64,000 bases of DNA, taken from positions 8,133,568 through 8,197,567 of the forward strand of contig NC_057925.1 in NCBI RefSeq assembly GCF_018873765.1, read 5' to 3'. The notes beneath the pieces were generated by a model, which ran no database searches, was not told the DNA's origin, and saw only the letters and a program-made list of their open reading frames with translations. Positions 23,170-35,127 of this stretch are shown here, in pieces; within the stretch, counting starts at the first letter, position 1, and the number at the start of each line of letters is the position of its first letter. A program made the translations under genes and the position numbers. Origin of the DNA: Telopea speciosissima (taxonomy: Eukaryota > Streptophyta > Magnoliopsida > Proteales > Proteaceae).

Positions 23170-23945
23170 ATTCCTGTGGTGTAAGGCAGTAAACATAAGT
23201 GTACCACATCAGCAAGAATCAACTTGATTAGACATTCCATAAGTTCATGATGTATATATGTGTTTTCTTGAGGCTTCATTTCCTTTCAGGTGAAAAATCA
23301 TGTAAGAGCTAGAGATTTTTTTCTTGGTTGAAACTCCGGTGATTCCTTACAATTCCTTCAAAGAATGCAAGGATAGTTTTTTTTTATGGGAAAGAAACAA
23401 AATATATTACTTCAAAATTGAATAATAAACAGTGTTTTTAAACTAAGCATATCTCGCTAGATTGATAGCTAACGCTATACAAAAAGAATCTTCTTGTTTG
23501 TCAAAACATATATTAGGGATAATTCTTTCGTAGAATGTAGGGATGTGATTGAAATGGTTTTATAAGAATAAAATAAAAAAAAAAAACTTTTGTAATCATG
23601 CTCTTGCAACTTAATTGAAAATCTTGCCCCATGTGGTAGTGAAACTTTCCAATTACAGGGTACATGAGTTTGATTTTGGATGACTAGCCCAATCAAAAAT
23701 GGCTGCTAGCCTTGACTCCAAGTAGGATATCCAAAGAAGATTGGTAGGGGCATTGATTTGAGTCTCTCTATATATATAAGCATTGATTTGGGATCCAGAT
23801 CTTCTACGGCCCAGCTACCTGATTGGCCATAGTGGCGCAAACCAGGTGAGACCTGCATTTATACCACCATAGAGAATCTGTTTCCATTGATTGAGGCGTG
23901 CATTTACCGCCGTAGAGAATCTGTTTCCATTGATTTGAGACCTCC

Positions 23946-23947
<2 letters not shown>

Positions 23948-23997
<50 letters not shown>
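23948..23997. repeat. (CT)n microsatellite
   Basis: About 25 CT units in unit A. Homologous CT runs of different length lie at 33619-33652 and 39041-39074 in units B and C. Confidence 0.9.
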
Positions 23998-23998
<1 letters not shown>

Positions 23999-25319
23999 CC
24001 TTATGTGGCAGTTTAACTTTTCAACTACAGGGCTCATAGAGTTTGATTTTTTATGACTAGCCCAATCAAAAGTGGCTGCTAGCCTTGTCTCCAAGTAGGA
24101 TGTCAAAAGAAGATTGGAAGGGGCATTGATTTGAGTCTCTCTCTCTCTCTCAAATGTTTATCATGTTTCAAGTTTGGAGAAGGGGTGGGATGAGTCATTT
24201 GCACGTGCACATGCACACATTTGGCAGCTATGAGTCATTTTATACATATACAACATGCTTTGCGAAAGTATAACATTTACCATTTTGCCATTTGACAGTA
24301 CATGGGTTTGTCTATGTGATAGAGGACTCAGATACATCGCAATGACAAAATTTTAGTTCAAAACGCACAAGGAAAGTTGTTCAAACTCTAATTCTAAGTT
24401 TTAGTAAACTTATCAAGATGGCATCAAATGAAGATGAATATAAAATACAAAATGATGCATCTTTCCAAGTGGAAATCACATGTTTTTTTGTGGAATCATC
24501 GATAGTTCTTAATACCTTCAGTTTGTTGCAGGAATGGAAATGAAATTCTTTAGCCCAAGAAAAATGAAACTTTTGTAATCATGATAGTATAACTTACTTA
24601 ATTTTTTCCCACCTTTGGTATTGTAATTTTTAATGCAATATTTATTTATAATTAAAATTATTTTCATATTTAGTAATTATATTTTTCAACATATTTTTAT
24701 TTTTTTTTAATCCAAAGAATTTGACTGCAAAATAAAGCAAAATTTGAACAATCAAAATTAAAAGCCATAAATTATTATTATTATTACAATGATTACAAAA
24801 ATTTCCATTTCCATTTTACTTTTAATAAAAATACCAGAAAGGATAATATAAAGAAGAATAGTGGTCGGCTCATCTAGTTAATTTGAATTTTGATTTTATT
24901 GCTATCGCATCATTTTTTTTTTTTTTTTTCTTCTCAAACTCGGCACTGTTGAATGTTACGTCTACCAGGTGTTGAGCTATTCACCCTGAACTGCGCCGCA
25001 CTATACCATTGGGGAATTGAAGAGCAGGGAATTGGAGAGAATTTAAATCCACCATAAAACAATAATTACATGCAAGAACCTTTCCCACACAACCTCAAAT
25101 AGAAAAAAGACAATGCAGGAACTTGAAAACGCTGTAACCTAAGTCTGGTCAGGGTCTTAATCCTTAACATGGGAATTATCAAACTTTGAATTGTAAGAGA
25201 CAAGTTTTGCTTTGGTGTGATATATCTGTCAGTTTCAAACTTAAGTTGACTATTCAACCCCTCCGTCCATAACAATCTTAATCCATTTTCTTTCTTCTCT
25301 TGATCCAATCTTCTTGAGC

Positions 25320-25399
25320 TCCATAAATAGGCCATACTCCATAGCCCACCACACTCTTTCTTCTAAGATATACCTTCAAACGAACCCCTGGTCACTGCT
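25320..25399 (+). promoter_or_regulatory. Core promoter candidate of LBD-1
   Basis: A TATA-like 'cataaatag' at about 25322-25330 lies about 70 bp before the start codon. The matching place in unit B reads 'catatatag' (about 35130-35138). The flanking 'gccatactccatagcccaccacactct' region is conserved between the units. Inferred only from position and conservation. Confidence 0.45.
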
Positions 25400-26369
25400 A
25401 TGACTTCAGCATCTCCTCCATTTTTTGTTTCCAGTGATTGCTCTGCTACTAGGTCTTCTCCTCAATCATCTTCTGGTTTTCCTCCTCCTCCTCCTCATCA
25501 TGATCAATCTGAACTTCCTCCTCCTCATGTCATCAGACCTTGCGGCGCTTGTAAGATCCTCCGTCGACGATGCGTCCCAAGATGTGTCCTTGCACCATAC
25601 TTTCCCCCAAACCAACCCCTCAAGTTCTTGGCTGTTCATAGAGTATTTGGAGCCAGCAACGTCGTCAAATTCTTGCAGGTACTACTTGTTAGGGTTTGAT
25701 GTCTTGTATTTTGTCGCTTACCTAAATATGGTGTATAGGGTTTCACTATATATTTGTAGTGAGGTTTTTTATTTTTTTTTTATTGATAGGTAGGAGGGGA
25801 TGTAGGATGTGAACCAGGAGACTTGAACTCAAGACCTCCTGATAGCAATGGGCCTTTACGCACCACTAGATACCAAGTGCGCTAGGCACTTGACCACGAG
25901 ATTCTTTCTCTATAATGCAATCTGAGAGAAGTGTGAGGACGAGCGGTTGTAACCCTATTCTCCATTGTGATTTCTAATCTTTGTGTGGTTAATGCAGGAA
26001 TTACCAGAGAGCCAAAAAGCTGATGCGGTGGATAGCTTGGTCTATGAGGCGGTGGCGAGGATTAAAGATCCAGTGCATGGATGTGCAGGAGAAGTTTGCA
26101 GATTGCAGAAGCTTGTGAGACAACTTCAGATGCAATTGGCCACTGCACAAGCCCAAGTTCTTAACACAGTACCATATCAACAAGAGAGCTTCTCATGTGA
26201 TTATAACTCATTGATATGTAAGGAGAAGGAAGCTGAAGCTCAACAACAACCCACTTTGCTGCAACAACCCTTACTGGATGATGACTTCATGTTGGGTACA
26301 CCAAACTTCCAGATTTATGATTGCTTCTCATGTAACAATTCATTCTTTCCTTCCAATACCAATAATTAA
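25400..26369 (+). CDS. LOB-domain protein, LBD1/LBD11-like (LBD-1, two exons)
   Basis: Plant-specific LATERAL ORGAN BOUNDARIES transcription factor, expected to act in the nucleus as a dimer on DNA. Exons 25400-25678 and 25998-26369 are separated by a 319-bp phase-0 GT-AG intron at the position usual for class I LBD genes (after KFLQ, before ELPESQ); the product is 216 residues. The C block CX2CX6CX3C is complete (C48, C51, C58, C62; CGACKILRRRCVPRC). The GAS block spans about 76-125 with FGAS at 83-86 and DPVHGCAG at 117-124, and a leucine-spaced coil follows (L129, L132, L136, L140). A proline/serine-rich head precedes the LOB domain and an acidic tail ends with PSNTNN. The start is the only upstream Met in frame. 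This copy is the best preserved of the array. Assignment to the LBD1/11 group is from motif resemblance. Confidence 0.9.
25767..25897 (-). mobile_element. tRNA-derived SINE in LBD-1 intron
   Basis: On the minus strand it starts GTGGTCAAGTGCCTAGCGC (A-box like), has a B-box-like GAGTTCAAGTCTCC, and ends in an A-rich tail (plus-strand T run about 25765-25780). Imperfect direct repeats of 'gaggttcttt' type flank it (about 25761 and 25898). The matching SINE is in the LBD-2 intron; the LBD-3 intron has an uninterrupted 'gcaagggttctttc' there. Confidence 0.65.
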
Positions 26370-26808
26370 TTCTTGAGGGATTTAGAAACTAGTTACTCTT
26401 AAGATTAAGGGCTTATATGATCTTTGAGAAAAGCAAAAGTAACTACAAATTTAAATTGATTCTGATTTTTCATGTATGAGAACAATTCATTGGAAGTGTT
26501 TGGTTTTATAGAATGATTTCCAAAACACCTACCCCAACCCAATGATGAAAATAATGGATTTTATCATCAATTAATCCGAAGCTACATGGGATGTCTCTTT
26601 CACAAAACTAGCCAATTAAGCATGCTCTAAACTGTTGGATGAATAGACCAATCTCTGAGTTACTCTAAATGGCAGATAAATCCTCACCTAAGTATGGTTC
26701 TCATTTTTTTTTTCTCCTCAAGGGGGTTGGGGGAGTGGGAGGGGTTTCAATAGGAAATAATTTTAAGGGAAAAGGTTCTTTGAGCTAAAGGGTAGGATAG
26801 GCCAGTGG

Positions 26809-26840
<32 letters not shown>

Positions 26841-26881
26841 CTTTCTCTGCCTCTATATATGAACTGTTGTGTGTGCGTATC

Positions 26882-27170
26882 TGTTAAAACAAACACACAA
26901 AAAGAACATGAATAATAACAAAACAGAGCAAAGATGAGACAAAGATTTAATGTGGTTCACACATCAATTTGATGTGCTACATCCATGGGCGAAGTTGAAG
27001 ATGATTTACTATGTAATGGAAGAAGATTATAGTGTAGTTCTCTCAAGAGCACCAAAACGAGCAAGAACTCTCACCCAGAAATCTTAACACAAAAAACCTC
27101 AAATCTCAATTGTTTCACTTGCTTACACAACAAGACACAAAAACATATAAATGCTCCTCCAAACAGGTCG
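26882..27170. mobile_element. LTR-like fragment with 'tgttaaaacaaaca' start, unit A
   Basis: Starts 'tgttaaaacaaacacaca' with the internal phrase 'gatttaatgtggttcacac'. A shorter copy lies at the homologous place in unit B (about 36698-36800), where it is cut off by unit B's 2.6-kb deletion. Non-coding fossil; class uncertain. Confidence 0.4.
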
Positions 27171-27237
27171 ATCCTATCGACCCAAGCCCTCTGCTACCAT
27201 CACAGACCTAAAAAAAAATCTCATTGGGGTCACCACA

Positions 27238-27268
<31 letters not shown>

Positions 27269-28640
27269 TATGTGTATCGGAGCAGGTCAATCTTCGAAAC
27301 GGGTACAAGAATTCGAACCGCACATAACAGTATTCTTCCCCATCTGTAGATAACTGTCTCCTTAATCTTAAGTATAAGTTTCTCAAAATGCCAGAACCAT
27401 GGCAACTTTCAACATGTATGATTTGAGACACATTGAGGTGTGTGGTAGCTTTTTTTTACTGAATCAAAGTTTCTCAACCCCTCTTTGTAAAAAAAAAAAA
27501 CATGTCAAAGCTTAGAACCATCTCCAAACTCACACCTCTTAGGACCCTGCATAAGATGCTCAAAACCTCTACCAAAAAAATATCGATAATTAGGACCATC
27601 TCTAAATTCACTTCTCTTAGGACACTGCATAAGCGGGACCATCACTAGGTAATGACGCTCTAAGGTTTCCCAATTCAATACATTTGGCAACATGATAAGC
27701 TCAGTTGGAATTTCAATCTCATTATTGTCTATATTTTTTGGACTTGCACTGTGTCTAAACATATATTTTTCTTTGGAATATTTTTTTTTTGTCTTTTTCC
27801 CCTTTCTTTGTTTGGCGTGGGGGTGGTGATTTTATTAGAGGACAATAAGAAGAAAGTGAGGGCAAGGTGATAGGCCGTGAACTAAAACGGCGTGTCCACA
27901 TTGGACATCAGATGTGGTGGTGTGGGCACGATCTGCCTTGCGAGCAAGAACCGTTCGATCCACGGTCTCTTGGTGACAGGGGTTTGGTTTATTGTTGGGA
28001 TTCATTATTAAAATAGGGGTTTATGATCATGTCACATATTAAAATAAAAGAAGACGTCTCCTAAGATTCACGCCTAAGACCCAATGGTGATAGCCCCATC
28101 CAGAGTGAGTGGAAAAGATTACCTAATTCCATATATAGTCTTTTTAGAGATTTGAATAAGTGGTCAAGTTACGAGTATGAGAAGGTATTAACACCCCACT
28201 TCATTCGGTCGAACTGATCTTTCTACTAGATGTCTTATACCAACATGCAAAGTTAACTTGAAATACATAATTATGTGAAAGAAAAGTAAAACATGTTATT
28301 TTTTAAAAGAAAGTAGTTGCAGAGGCCATCACGAAAATTCTTTTGACCTACATGGTTCACCAAGATTTTTGGATTTGTCCATGTGCTAAGTCTGCTGGTT
28401 TATTGACAACTATAGCCGTAGCCAAATTTCTACTTCAATCTTCACTCTCCCATAATACTTCAAGGCTCAGTAACTTGTGTGAAGATTTCTATGGATATTA
28501 TATATAAATCCCAAGTTTCGATTATTTGTTTTGAAGAAATGGAGGTATACACACTAGAGATCGGCTGTGTCGTTTTCTCAATATAAGTAATTCTTGAATG
28601 TTTTATTCATATAAGATAAAATATAATTGACATTTATTTA
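27171..28640. other. Non-coding stretch in unit A
   Basis: No gene recognised. It includes a (TA)n run at about 27248-27270. The block about 27360-27870 is homologous to about 60.39-61.37 kb in unit C but is absent from unit B. Confidence 0.5.
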
Positions 28641-28735
28641 TTTCTTGAGTCGTGTAATTTCACTAAAAAAATTTGGGTTGCAGGATTATTTGGATTACAC
28701 CCCGAACAGTGACGACCACCTCCGAGTTTTCTCAT

Positions 28736-29065
28736 GTTAAGAAAAACAATGCCCAGAATGACGATTTGCAGAAGAAAACAAAAAATAGAGAAGACACACA
28801 ACACCAGAGATTTACGTGGTTCACCCCTAAGATGGGAAGCTACATCCACGGCTGAGCAATAGAACAGATTTCACTATCTTTTGGAAATGTTAGAAAACCT
28901 TTCATCTAGCCCTCCCAAAGATAAGAACATTATATAGAGAAGCCCTAACCCGAGAAAGTACAGAAATGCCCCCTAGATCCAAAAATGCCAAACCAAACAG
29001 GATCGGACCAAAATATAACATATATCCAAAAAATATATTGTTTCAAAGATCTCGACGAGCCCAAC
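28736..29065. mobile_element. LTR-like dispersed repeat, copy ii
   Basis: Related to 20570-20975 and 60488-60939: it starts 'tgttaagaaaaacaatgc', has 'gatttacgtggttcacccc', 'ctacatccacgg' and 'gatctcgacgagc', and ends near 'cccaacac'. More diverged than the other two. Non-coding. Confidence 0.45.
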
Positions 29066-29299
29066 ACAACCATCAATTATTTAGTTGAAAAAGAAGTTCA
29101 TTATTTCAGGTACTTCTATTACAGTTTACTACATTTGAGATGCATCATATCCAATGTGTGTCTAACTATTGTTCCTATAACCCCTATATTATTTTAAGCA
29201 ATACAATCGTTGGGTTAATATATGATATGGATCTTTACAATTATTTTTCCCACTCTTCAGATTTAATTTCCTCTTGTCCCATGCCATCCTGTATGGACT

Positions 29300-29480
29300 A
29301 CCTTGAGCTATCTCAATCACTTAATCCAATCATCATTTGTGATGGGAGCTTTGCCAAAGAATCTGGTAAGGCTCGTTGTGCTTTTGTTATATTATTTGAT
29401 AAGAATTTTGTGCTTGCATCCATAGATTTTGGATATGCAGGATGTGAGCAAGAGGCAAAAGCAAGGTGATTATCCTAAGG
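29300..29480 (+). pseudogene. RNase H-like domain fragment
   Basis: The frame reads IIICDGSFAKESGKARCAFV, then ILFDKNFVLA and a CEQEAKAR segment. This is the start of the plant RNase H-like fold found in LINE-derived proteins (DGSF with the first catalytic Asp, and a downstream E-A-K/R-A block). Only about 55 residues remain before the frame ends. Probably a scrap of a LINE or a related host family. Confidence 0.55.
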
Positions 29481-30089
29481 ATTTCAAAGACCAAAGTCAT
29501 TGGGAGTGACAACCATAGATGTTTGAACCGACTGTTAAGAGCTAGTTGGTTGGTTGGATCATTGCTAGACCTTTTAATGGCCGAGGGATTTATGTCTAAT
29601 CATGGGTATGTGACGGACTAACTAAGTTTCCTTTCAAGGGATTATCAATAACTGTTGGAATTTTTATTGTTTTAATATTAAAGATTCAAAATTTGTTTGG
29701 CTTTTCTGTTGAGTGTATCTGTTGGAGACACTCCTTAATTGTGTCTCTTCTTCTACTATATAAGGAGAGGTGGACTTGTCTTTTTTTACGAACATCTTTG
29801 AAAGCAATTTCAATTTCTGTTTCTTCTCTACCATAGTCTGTCAATGTTAATGAGTTAATGAGTATAGCCTTATGAATTCTCTACGTAATCACATTTGGTA
29901 CTGCAACCTATGTGAATTGAGAGTAGTTTTATCTTGGAGGTATAGGTGCATGGTCAACTCGGACTGTAGAATTGAGGTATCTAAAAACCTTAAGGAGAGC
30001 ACCGTTTGGTGTGACTCAACTCTATCGTTTACTGTTCGAGCATCACAAGATGATGTGTATTGGTGTACTTCTTTCGACAAGGATATTTC

Positions 30090-31615
30090 TAGGGCTGCAA
30101 CAGGGTTGGGTTGGGTCGGACTTTTTAAAACCCTAGCCCAACCCTGAGTCCCCTTAGCTGCCTAGACCTTCCTTGACCCTGACTCAGGGCCTAAAAACTC
30201 TAACCCTAACCCTAACGGACCAAGCCCAGCCCAAGCCCGCCCTGATTGGCCCTGATTGGGTAGGGCTTGGCCTATTGACCCTGACCTTGACCCTGGCCCT
30301 GACCCTGACCCTAGACTATATGCTTTCATTGTATAGAGTACAAACAGACTATATCTATAAGCCATGACCATGCATGCTTTCACACAAGCAGGTAGCATTC
30401 TCTCATTTTATGATATAAAGTTATAAATTTTTCATTATCAAATAACAATATGCATTACCTTCTAACTGGTATAGAAAAACAAATTTAATGAAAGTAAACC
30501 AAACTCCAACTGCTAATACTTTTATAATTATAACTATAACAATCAAATAATGAAAATTTCCAACAAAAAATGTTGTTGCTGTCAAATGAATGATCAACAT
30601 AATAGCAAATACTAACAATGACACTCGTTCCAACTGCATATTTTATCCCATTATTCACGACAAAGCTAATTAATATCAAACCTACTTGTCAACAGTTAAT
30701 AAGTAATCTAGTTTTCACATTAAAAAAGTTCCATCAATGTAATATCTCCAACAATAAACAAACATTTTAAGATAGATCGCATACAAAAGATGCCAAATTT
30801 TGACTCGACAATTCTTCAAATGGGAAAGACTAAAGAGTACTCCTTGAATGTGGAGATTTGCTTCTTTTTTATTTTGTTTTTTTTTTTTTTTTTTTGCACA
30901 AAATATTTTGCATCATGTTGGAATAATTGTCTCCATCTAAGAATTAATTAATTTGGTTTTTGCTTTGCATTGTGATGTTGCTTTGCATTTGTACTTAAGA
31001 GGTCAAATTTCTTTTTGTGTTCCCCTCAGACCTCTAATACTTCTCAGTCACTCACTCTCTCAGCCTTTTATTTGTTCAATGAATTTACACATTAATCCTT
31101 CCTAATCCTGATTATAGATTATATAATATATATAATGTACTTAAAAGTCTAATTTATGAACCCTTGTCAGTTGTTATTTGTTACATTAATAATTTCTTAT
31201 ATAATATAATATCAGATTATCATTATGCATAATCAGGTTCAAAATCAGGGTCTAGATTAGGGTCATCATCAGGGCAAAGATCAGGGCCAAGATCAGGGTC
31301 AAAATCAGGGCAAAGATCAGGGTCAATATCAGGGTCAAAATTAGGGCCAAGATCAGGGCCAAGTTCAGGGTCAAGTTCAGGGTCAAAATCAGGGTCAAAA
31401 TTAGGGCCAAACTCAGGGTAAAAAATCAGAGCAAAAAATCAGGGCCAAAATTAGGGTCGGGCTGAGCCCGAAGCCTCAACCCGAACCCAACCTGACCCTG
31501 ACTCAGGGCCAGGCATTTCTGACCCTAACCCGCCCTCAGGGCTAGAAATCTTTAGCCCAGGCCCTATTAGGGCTCAGGGCGGGTTCGGGCCAACATGGCC
31601 AAACTTGCACCCCTA
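30090..31615 (-). mobile_element. hAT element, long non-autonomous copy
   Basis: 1,526 bp with ends TAGGGCTGCAA and TTGCACCCCTA and a perfect 8-bp target duplication GATATTTC (30082-30089 and 31616-31623). Unit B has the uninterrupted site 'caagatattttggtatc' at about 37314-37330, direct proof of insertion after the A/B duplication. About three times longer than the other copies, it holds extra AT-rich DNA and a 12-bp tandem repeat but no recognisable transposase. Confidence 0.9.
31240..31460. repeat. 12-bp minisatellite inside the hAT
   Basis: About 18 tandem variants of 'tcagggtcaaaa' (also 'tcagggccaaga', 'ttagggccaaga'). The unit resembles the hAT subterminal motif 'tcagggtc', so the array probably grew from the element's own end repeats. 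There are no conserved repeats with unique spacers, so it is not CRISPR-like. Confidence 0.85.
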
Positions 31616-32715
31616 GATATTTCAATATCATACTACTTGCCATACTAATCAGATAAGTCTTATATTTACTGCTCGTTGCATTATATTTCTAGTCTTATAC
31701 TTGCTGCCCATCTTATTATTTTCCAACAATAATGTACCTTGATTTACTGATTTATTAAGGGATTGTTAATACCTTACATAATATGAGGAGCAAAGATTTC
31801 ATGTAAGCGGTACAATCTCTTACAACTACAAGTATAGAGAATCTAAGGGCTTTGATCCAAAGCTAGAAGCTTCGGTAAAAGGGTAAGTTTTTAACAAATA
31901 AAGTGGCGATAAGAGGGCAAGCGAAGCATCATTCTCATATCCGCACAAATATCTGACGTCACCGCCAAACTTGGTAAAAATAAAAAATCGACAAGATACT
32001 ACACCCTCCAAGAGTCCCAATACATGATGGAGGCTGGCTTAGGTTCTCATACAAATACCATTTTTGTATGGGCCTGAGCCGCAAAGATGGAATCCAAGAG
32101 TGGGACCCACTTCTATTGGATTTCAACTGTGCAGCTCAGGCCTTACGAGCCATCAGACTATATAGTGTACATGCTCACCCAATTATCATGTGTTTCTCCT
32201 GCCTCGTCAAAGATTCGTTGGTTTTTGTTCCCACCAATGAATGCTTGGCCAATGCCCACGGAACCCCTTGTCGAGTTGTAAAATCATTTCTATGGATGGA
32301 AGGCTGCTGTCCGTAACTGGGTTGTCCAAAGAAGTTCTGAAAGGGCAACTGATTTGAGGCACCTTTTGCTATAAACTATGAGGGATAGGAATCTGCATGC
32401 AATACCAATGGTCGTTCTGAAAATAATATCATCTATGTGAAATATATGAAGGAAATTATGTCGTATTATAGGAAAGTTTCTCTCTCTTTCTCTCTCTTTC
32501 TATACCACACCAAGAATCAACTTGATCAGATGCTCTTAAATTTATGATGTATTTACACGTTTTCTTAAGGCTTCATTTATTTTCGAGTGAAAAAGTACAT
32601 AATTTTTTTTTTTTTTTTTTGGAATTAAAATCTTTGGTGGTTCTTCACAATTTCTTGGAAGAATGCAGGGATCTAAGTGAAATTGGTCAATAAAGAAAAA
32701 GAAAATTTTCATTGG

Positions 32716-33029
32716 CCAATCCGACCCTGTTTTAAGTTATACTATAAAATATATATTGATATACTATATATATTATAAACTTCAAATATCACACATATTT
32801 TGTTATATAATATTATCATATATGAAGATAATAAGTGATAATATATTTTATTATAGTATTATTTTATGTAAAATTCATAATTTTTTCCCCGACCCAACCC
32901 CCAACTTAGTCCAGATCATGCATCGCTCCCTTCCCTCACTCCATGATCAGGGCCAATCAGGATCAGCTTGGCCCGACTAAGGGGACTCAGGATAAAAGCA
33001 CAGCCCAACTTGACCCTTTTGTAGCCCTA
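32716..33029 (+). mobile_element. hAT element, right-hand part only (unit B)
   Basis: Matches the right half of the copy at 22691-23169, from the 'ttttaagttatactataaaa' core to the TAGCCCTA end, followed by the same flank ATTCCTG. The left half is missing and is replaced by sequence of the 'gaatgcaggg...gaaaattttcattgg' type, marking a rearrangement breakpoint inside the element. Confidence 0.7.
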
Positions 33030-33615
33030 ATTCCTGCAGTGTAAGGCAGTAAACATAGGTGTACCACACCAGCAAGAATCAACTTGATTAGACACTCCAT
33101 AACTTCATGATGTATATATGTGTTTTTTTTAGGCTTCATTTCCTTTCAAGTGAAAAATCATGTAAGAGAGATTTTTTTTTTGGGTGAAAACTCTTGATTC
33201 CCTACAATTCTTTCAAAGAATGCAGGGATAGTAGTTTTTTTTTTTTTTTTTAATAGAAAAGAAACAAAATATATTACTTTAGAACTGAATAATAAACAGT
33301 GCTTTTAGACTAAGCATATCTAGTTAGGTTGATAGTTAAAGCTATACAAAAAGAATCTCCTTGTTTGTCAAAACATATATCAGGGATAATTCATTCGAAG
33401 AATATAGGGATGTGATTGAAATTGTTTTATAAAAATAAAAAAAACTTTTGTAATCATGCTCTTGCAACTTAATTGAAAATCTAGCCTCATGGTGTAGTGT
33501 AACTTTCCAATTACAGGGCACATGAGTTTGATTTTGGATGACTAGTCCAATCAAAATTGGCTGCTACCCTTGACTCCAAGTAGGATGTCAAAAGAAGATT
33601 GGAAGGGGCATTGAT

Positions 33616-33618
<3 letters not shown>

Positions 33619-33652
<34 letters not shown>
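33619..33652. repeat. (CT)n microsatellite, unit B
   Basis: About 17 CT units at the same position as the longer run in unit A. Confidence 0.9.
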
Positions 33653-33658
<6 letters not shown>

Positions 33659-33807
33659 GTTTATCATGTTTCAAGTTTGGAGAAGGGGTGGGATGAGTCA
33701 TTTGCATGTGCACATGCACACATTTGGTCTCTCAAATGTTTATCATGTTTCAAGTTTGGAGAAGGGGTGGGATGAGTCATTTGCATGTGCACATGCACAC
33801 ATTTGGC
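33651..33807. repeat. 79-bp tandem duplication, unit B only
   Basis: 'tctcaaatgtttatcatgtt' occurs at 33651 and again at 33730, and the whole 79-bp unit to 'cacatttgg' is repeated with almost no change. Units A and C have a single copy. Recent. Confidence 0.85.
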
Positions 33808-33825
33808 AACGATGAGTCATTATGT

Positions 33826-33849
33826 ATATATATATATATATATATATAT
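33826..33849. repeat. (TA)n microsatellite
   Basis: About 12 TA units upstream of LBD-2; unit A has only 'tatacatataca' here. Confidence 0.85.
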
Positions 33850-35127
33850 AACATGTTTCGTGAAAGTATGACATTTACCATTTTGCCATTTGACAGTGCA
33901 TGGGTTTGTCTATGTGATAGAGGACTCAGATACATCCCAATAGCAAAATTTTAGTCCAAAATACACAAAGAAAGTTGCTCTAACCCTGATTCTAAGTTCT
34001 AGTAAAATTATCAAGATTGCATCAAATGAAGATGAATATAAAATACAAAATGGTGCATCTTTTGTAATTTTAGCTACTTCCTCATTCATTTTAAGATAAA
34101 ATTGTATCAATGAGATGCTTGCATGGTCGTCTATCACATAGCCTTACCCATGTACTGCCATGTGGCAAATAGTGATGTGTTATACTTCACGAAACATATA
34201 TAATTTATGTTAATGCCCCTTCGTGCACTCTCATTGGCCCTCGTGCTGGTGTAGACGCTACACGACTTGACAACAATAGCTTGCCCTATATATATAACGT
34301 CATTTCTTTCCAAGTGGAAATCACATGTTTTTTTGTGGAATCATCGATAGTTCTTGATACCTTCGGTTTGTTGCAGGAATGGGAATGAAATTCTTTAGAT
34401 CAAGAAAAATGAAACTTTTGTAGTCATGATAGTATAACTTACTTAATTTTTTATGTAATATTTATTTATAATTAAAATTATTTTTATATTTGGTAATTAT
34501 ATTTTGCAATATATCTTTTATTTTTTTAGTCCAAAGAATTTGACTGCAAAATAAAACAAAATTTGAACAATCAAAATTAAAAGAAAAAATTATTATTATT
34601 ATTATTACAATGATTACAAAAATTTCCATTTCCATTTTAATTTTAATAGAAATACCAGAAAAATAGTAAAAAGAAGAATAGTGGTCAGTCCATCTACTTA
34701 ATTTGAATTTTGATTTCATTGATATTGCCTCATTTTTTTTATTTTTCTTCTCAAACTCGGCACTGTTGAATGTTACGTCTATTAAGTGTCAATCTCTCCA
34801 CTCTAAACTGTACCATACTACACCATCAGGGAATTGGAGAGAATTTATATCCACCATAGAACAATAATTACATGCAAGAAACTTTCCCACACAACCTCAA
34901 ACAGAAAAAAGACAATGCAGGAACTTGAAAACGCTGTAACCTAAGTCTTGTCAGGGGTCTTAATCCTTAACATGGGAATTATCAAACTTTGAATTGTAAC
35001 AGACAAGTTTTGTTTTCGTGTGATGTATCTGTCAGTTTCAAACTTAAGTTGACTATTCAACCCTACCGTCCATAACAATCTTGATCCATTTTCTTAATTT
35101 CTTCTCTTGAACCAATCTTCTTGATCT

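Larger units (their letters stand above)
29653..31728. mobile_element. Solo LTR (Copia-like) carrying a nested hAT, unit A
   Basis: TGTTGGA...TCCAACA ends bound about 542 bp of LTR once the nested hAT (30090-31615) and its 8-bp duplication are set aside. Flanks are ATAAC (29648-29652) and ATAAT (31729-31733), a nearly perfect 5-bp target duplication. The interior has 'ctactatataagg' TATA-like sequence in plus orientation. The same solo LTR is in unit B. Fossil; no internal region present. Confidence 0.75.
21830..31733. repeat. Segmental duplication unit A (contains LBD-1)
   Basis: Ordered matches to unit B (about 31734-37436) and unit C (about 37437-63570): the 'ggaatctgcatgcaataccaatgg'-type block, the 'gaatcaacttgat(t/c)aga' block, the block upstream of LBD, the LBD gene itself, its 3' flank, and the solo-LTR target region at the right. 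Unit A retains about 2.6 kb (about 27.0-29.6 kb) that unit B lacks, part of which is also in unit C at about 60.4-61.4 kb. Outer limits are approximate. Confidence 0.75.

Noticed and set aside
30185-30315. CCCTAA-like runs resembling telomere repeat
   Set aside because: Only two or three imperfect units mixed with 'ccctgac' repeats; they are the GC-rich subterminal repeats of the hAT element.
31240-31460. Regular short repeats that could suggest a CRISPR-like array
   Set aside because: Head-to-tail 12-bp units without unique spacers in a plant nuclear region; a minisatellite.
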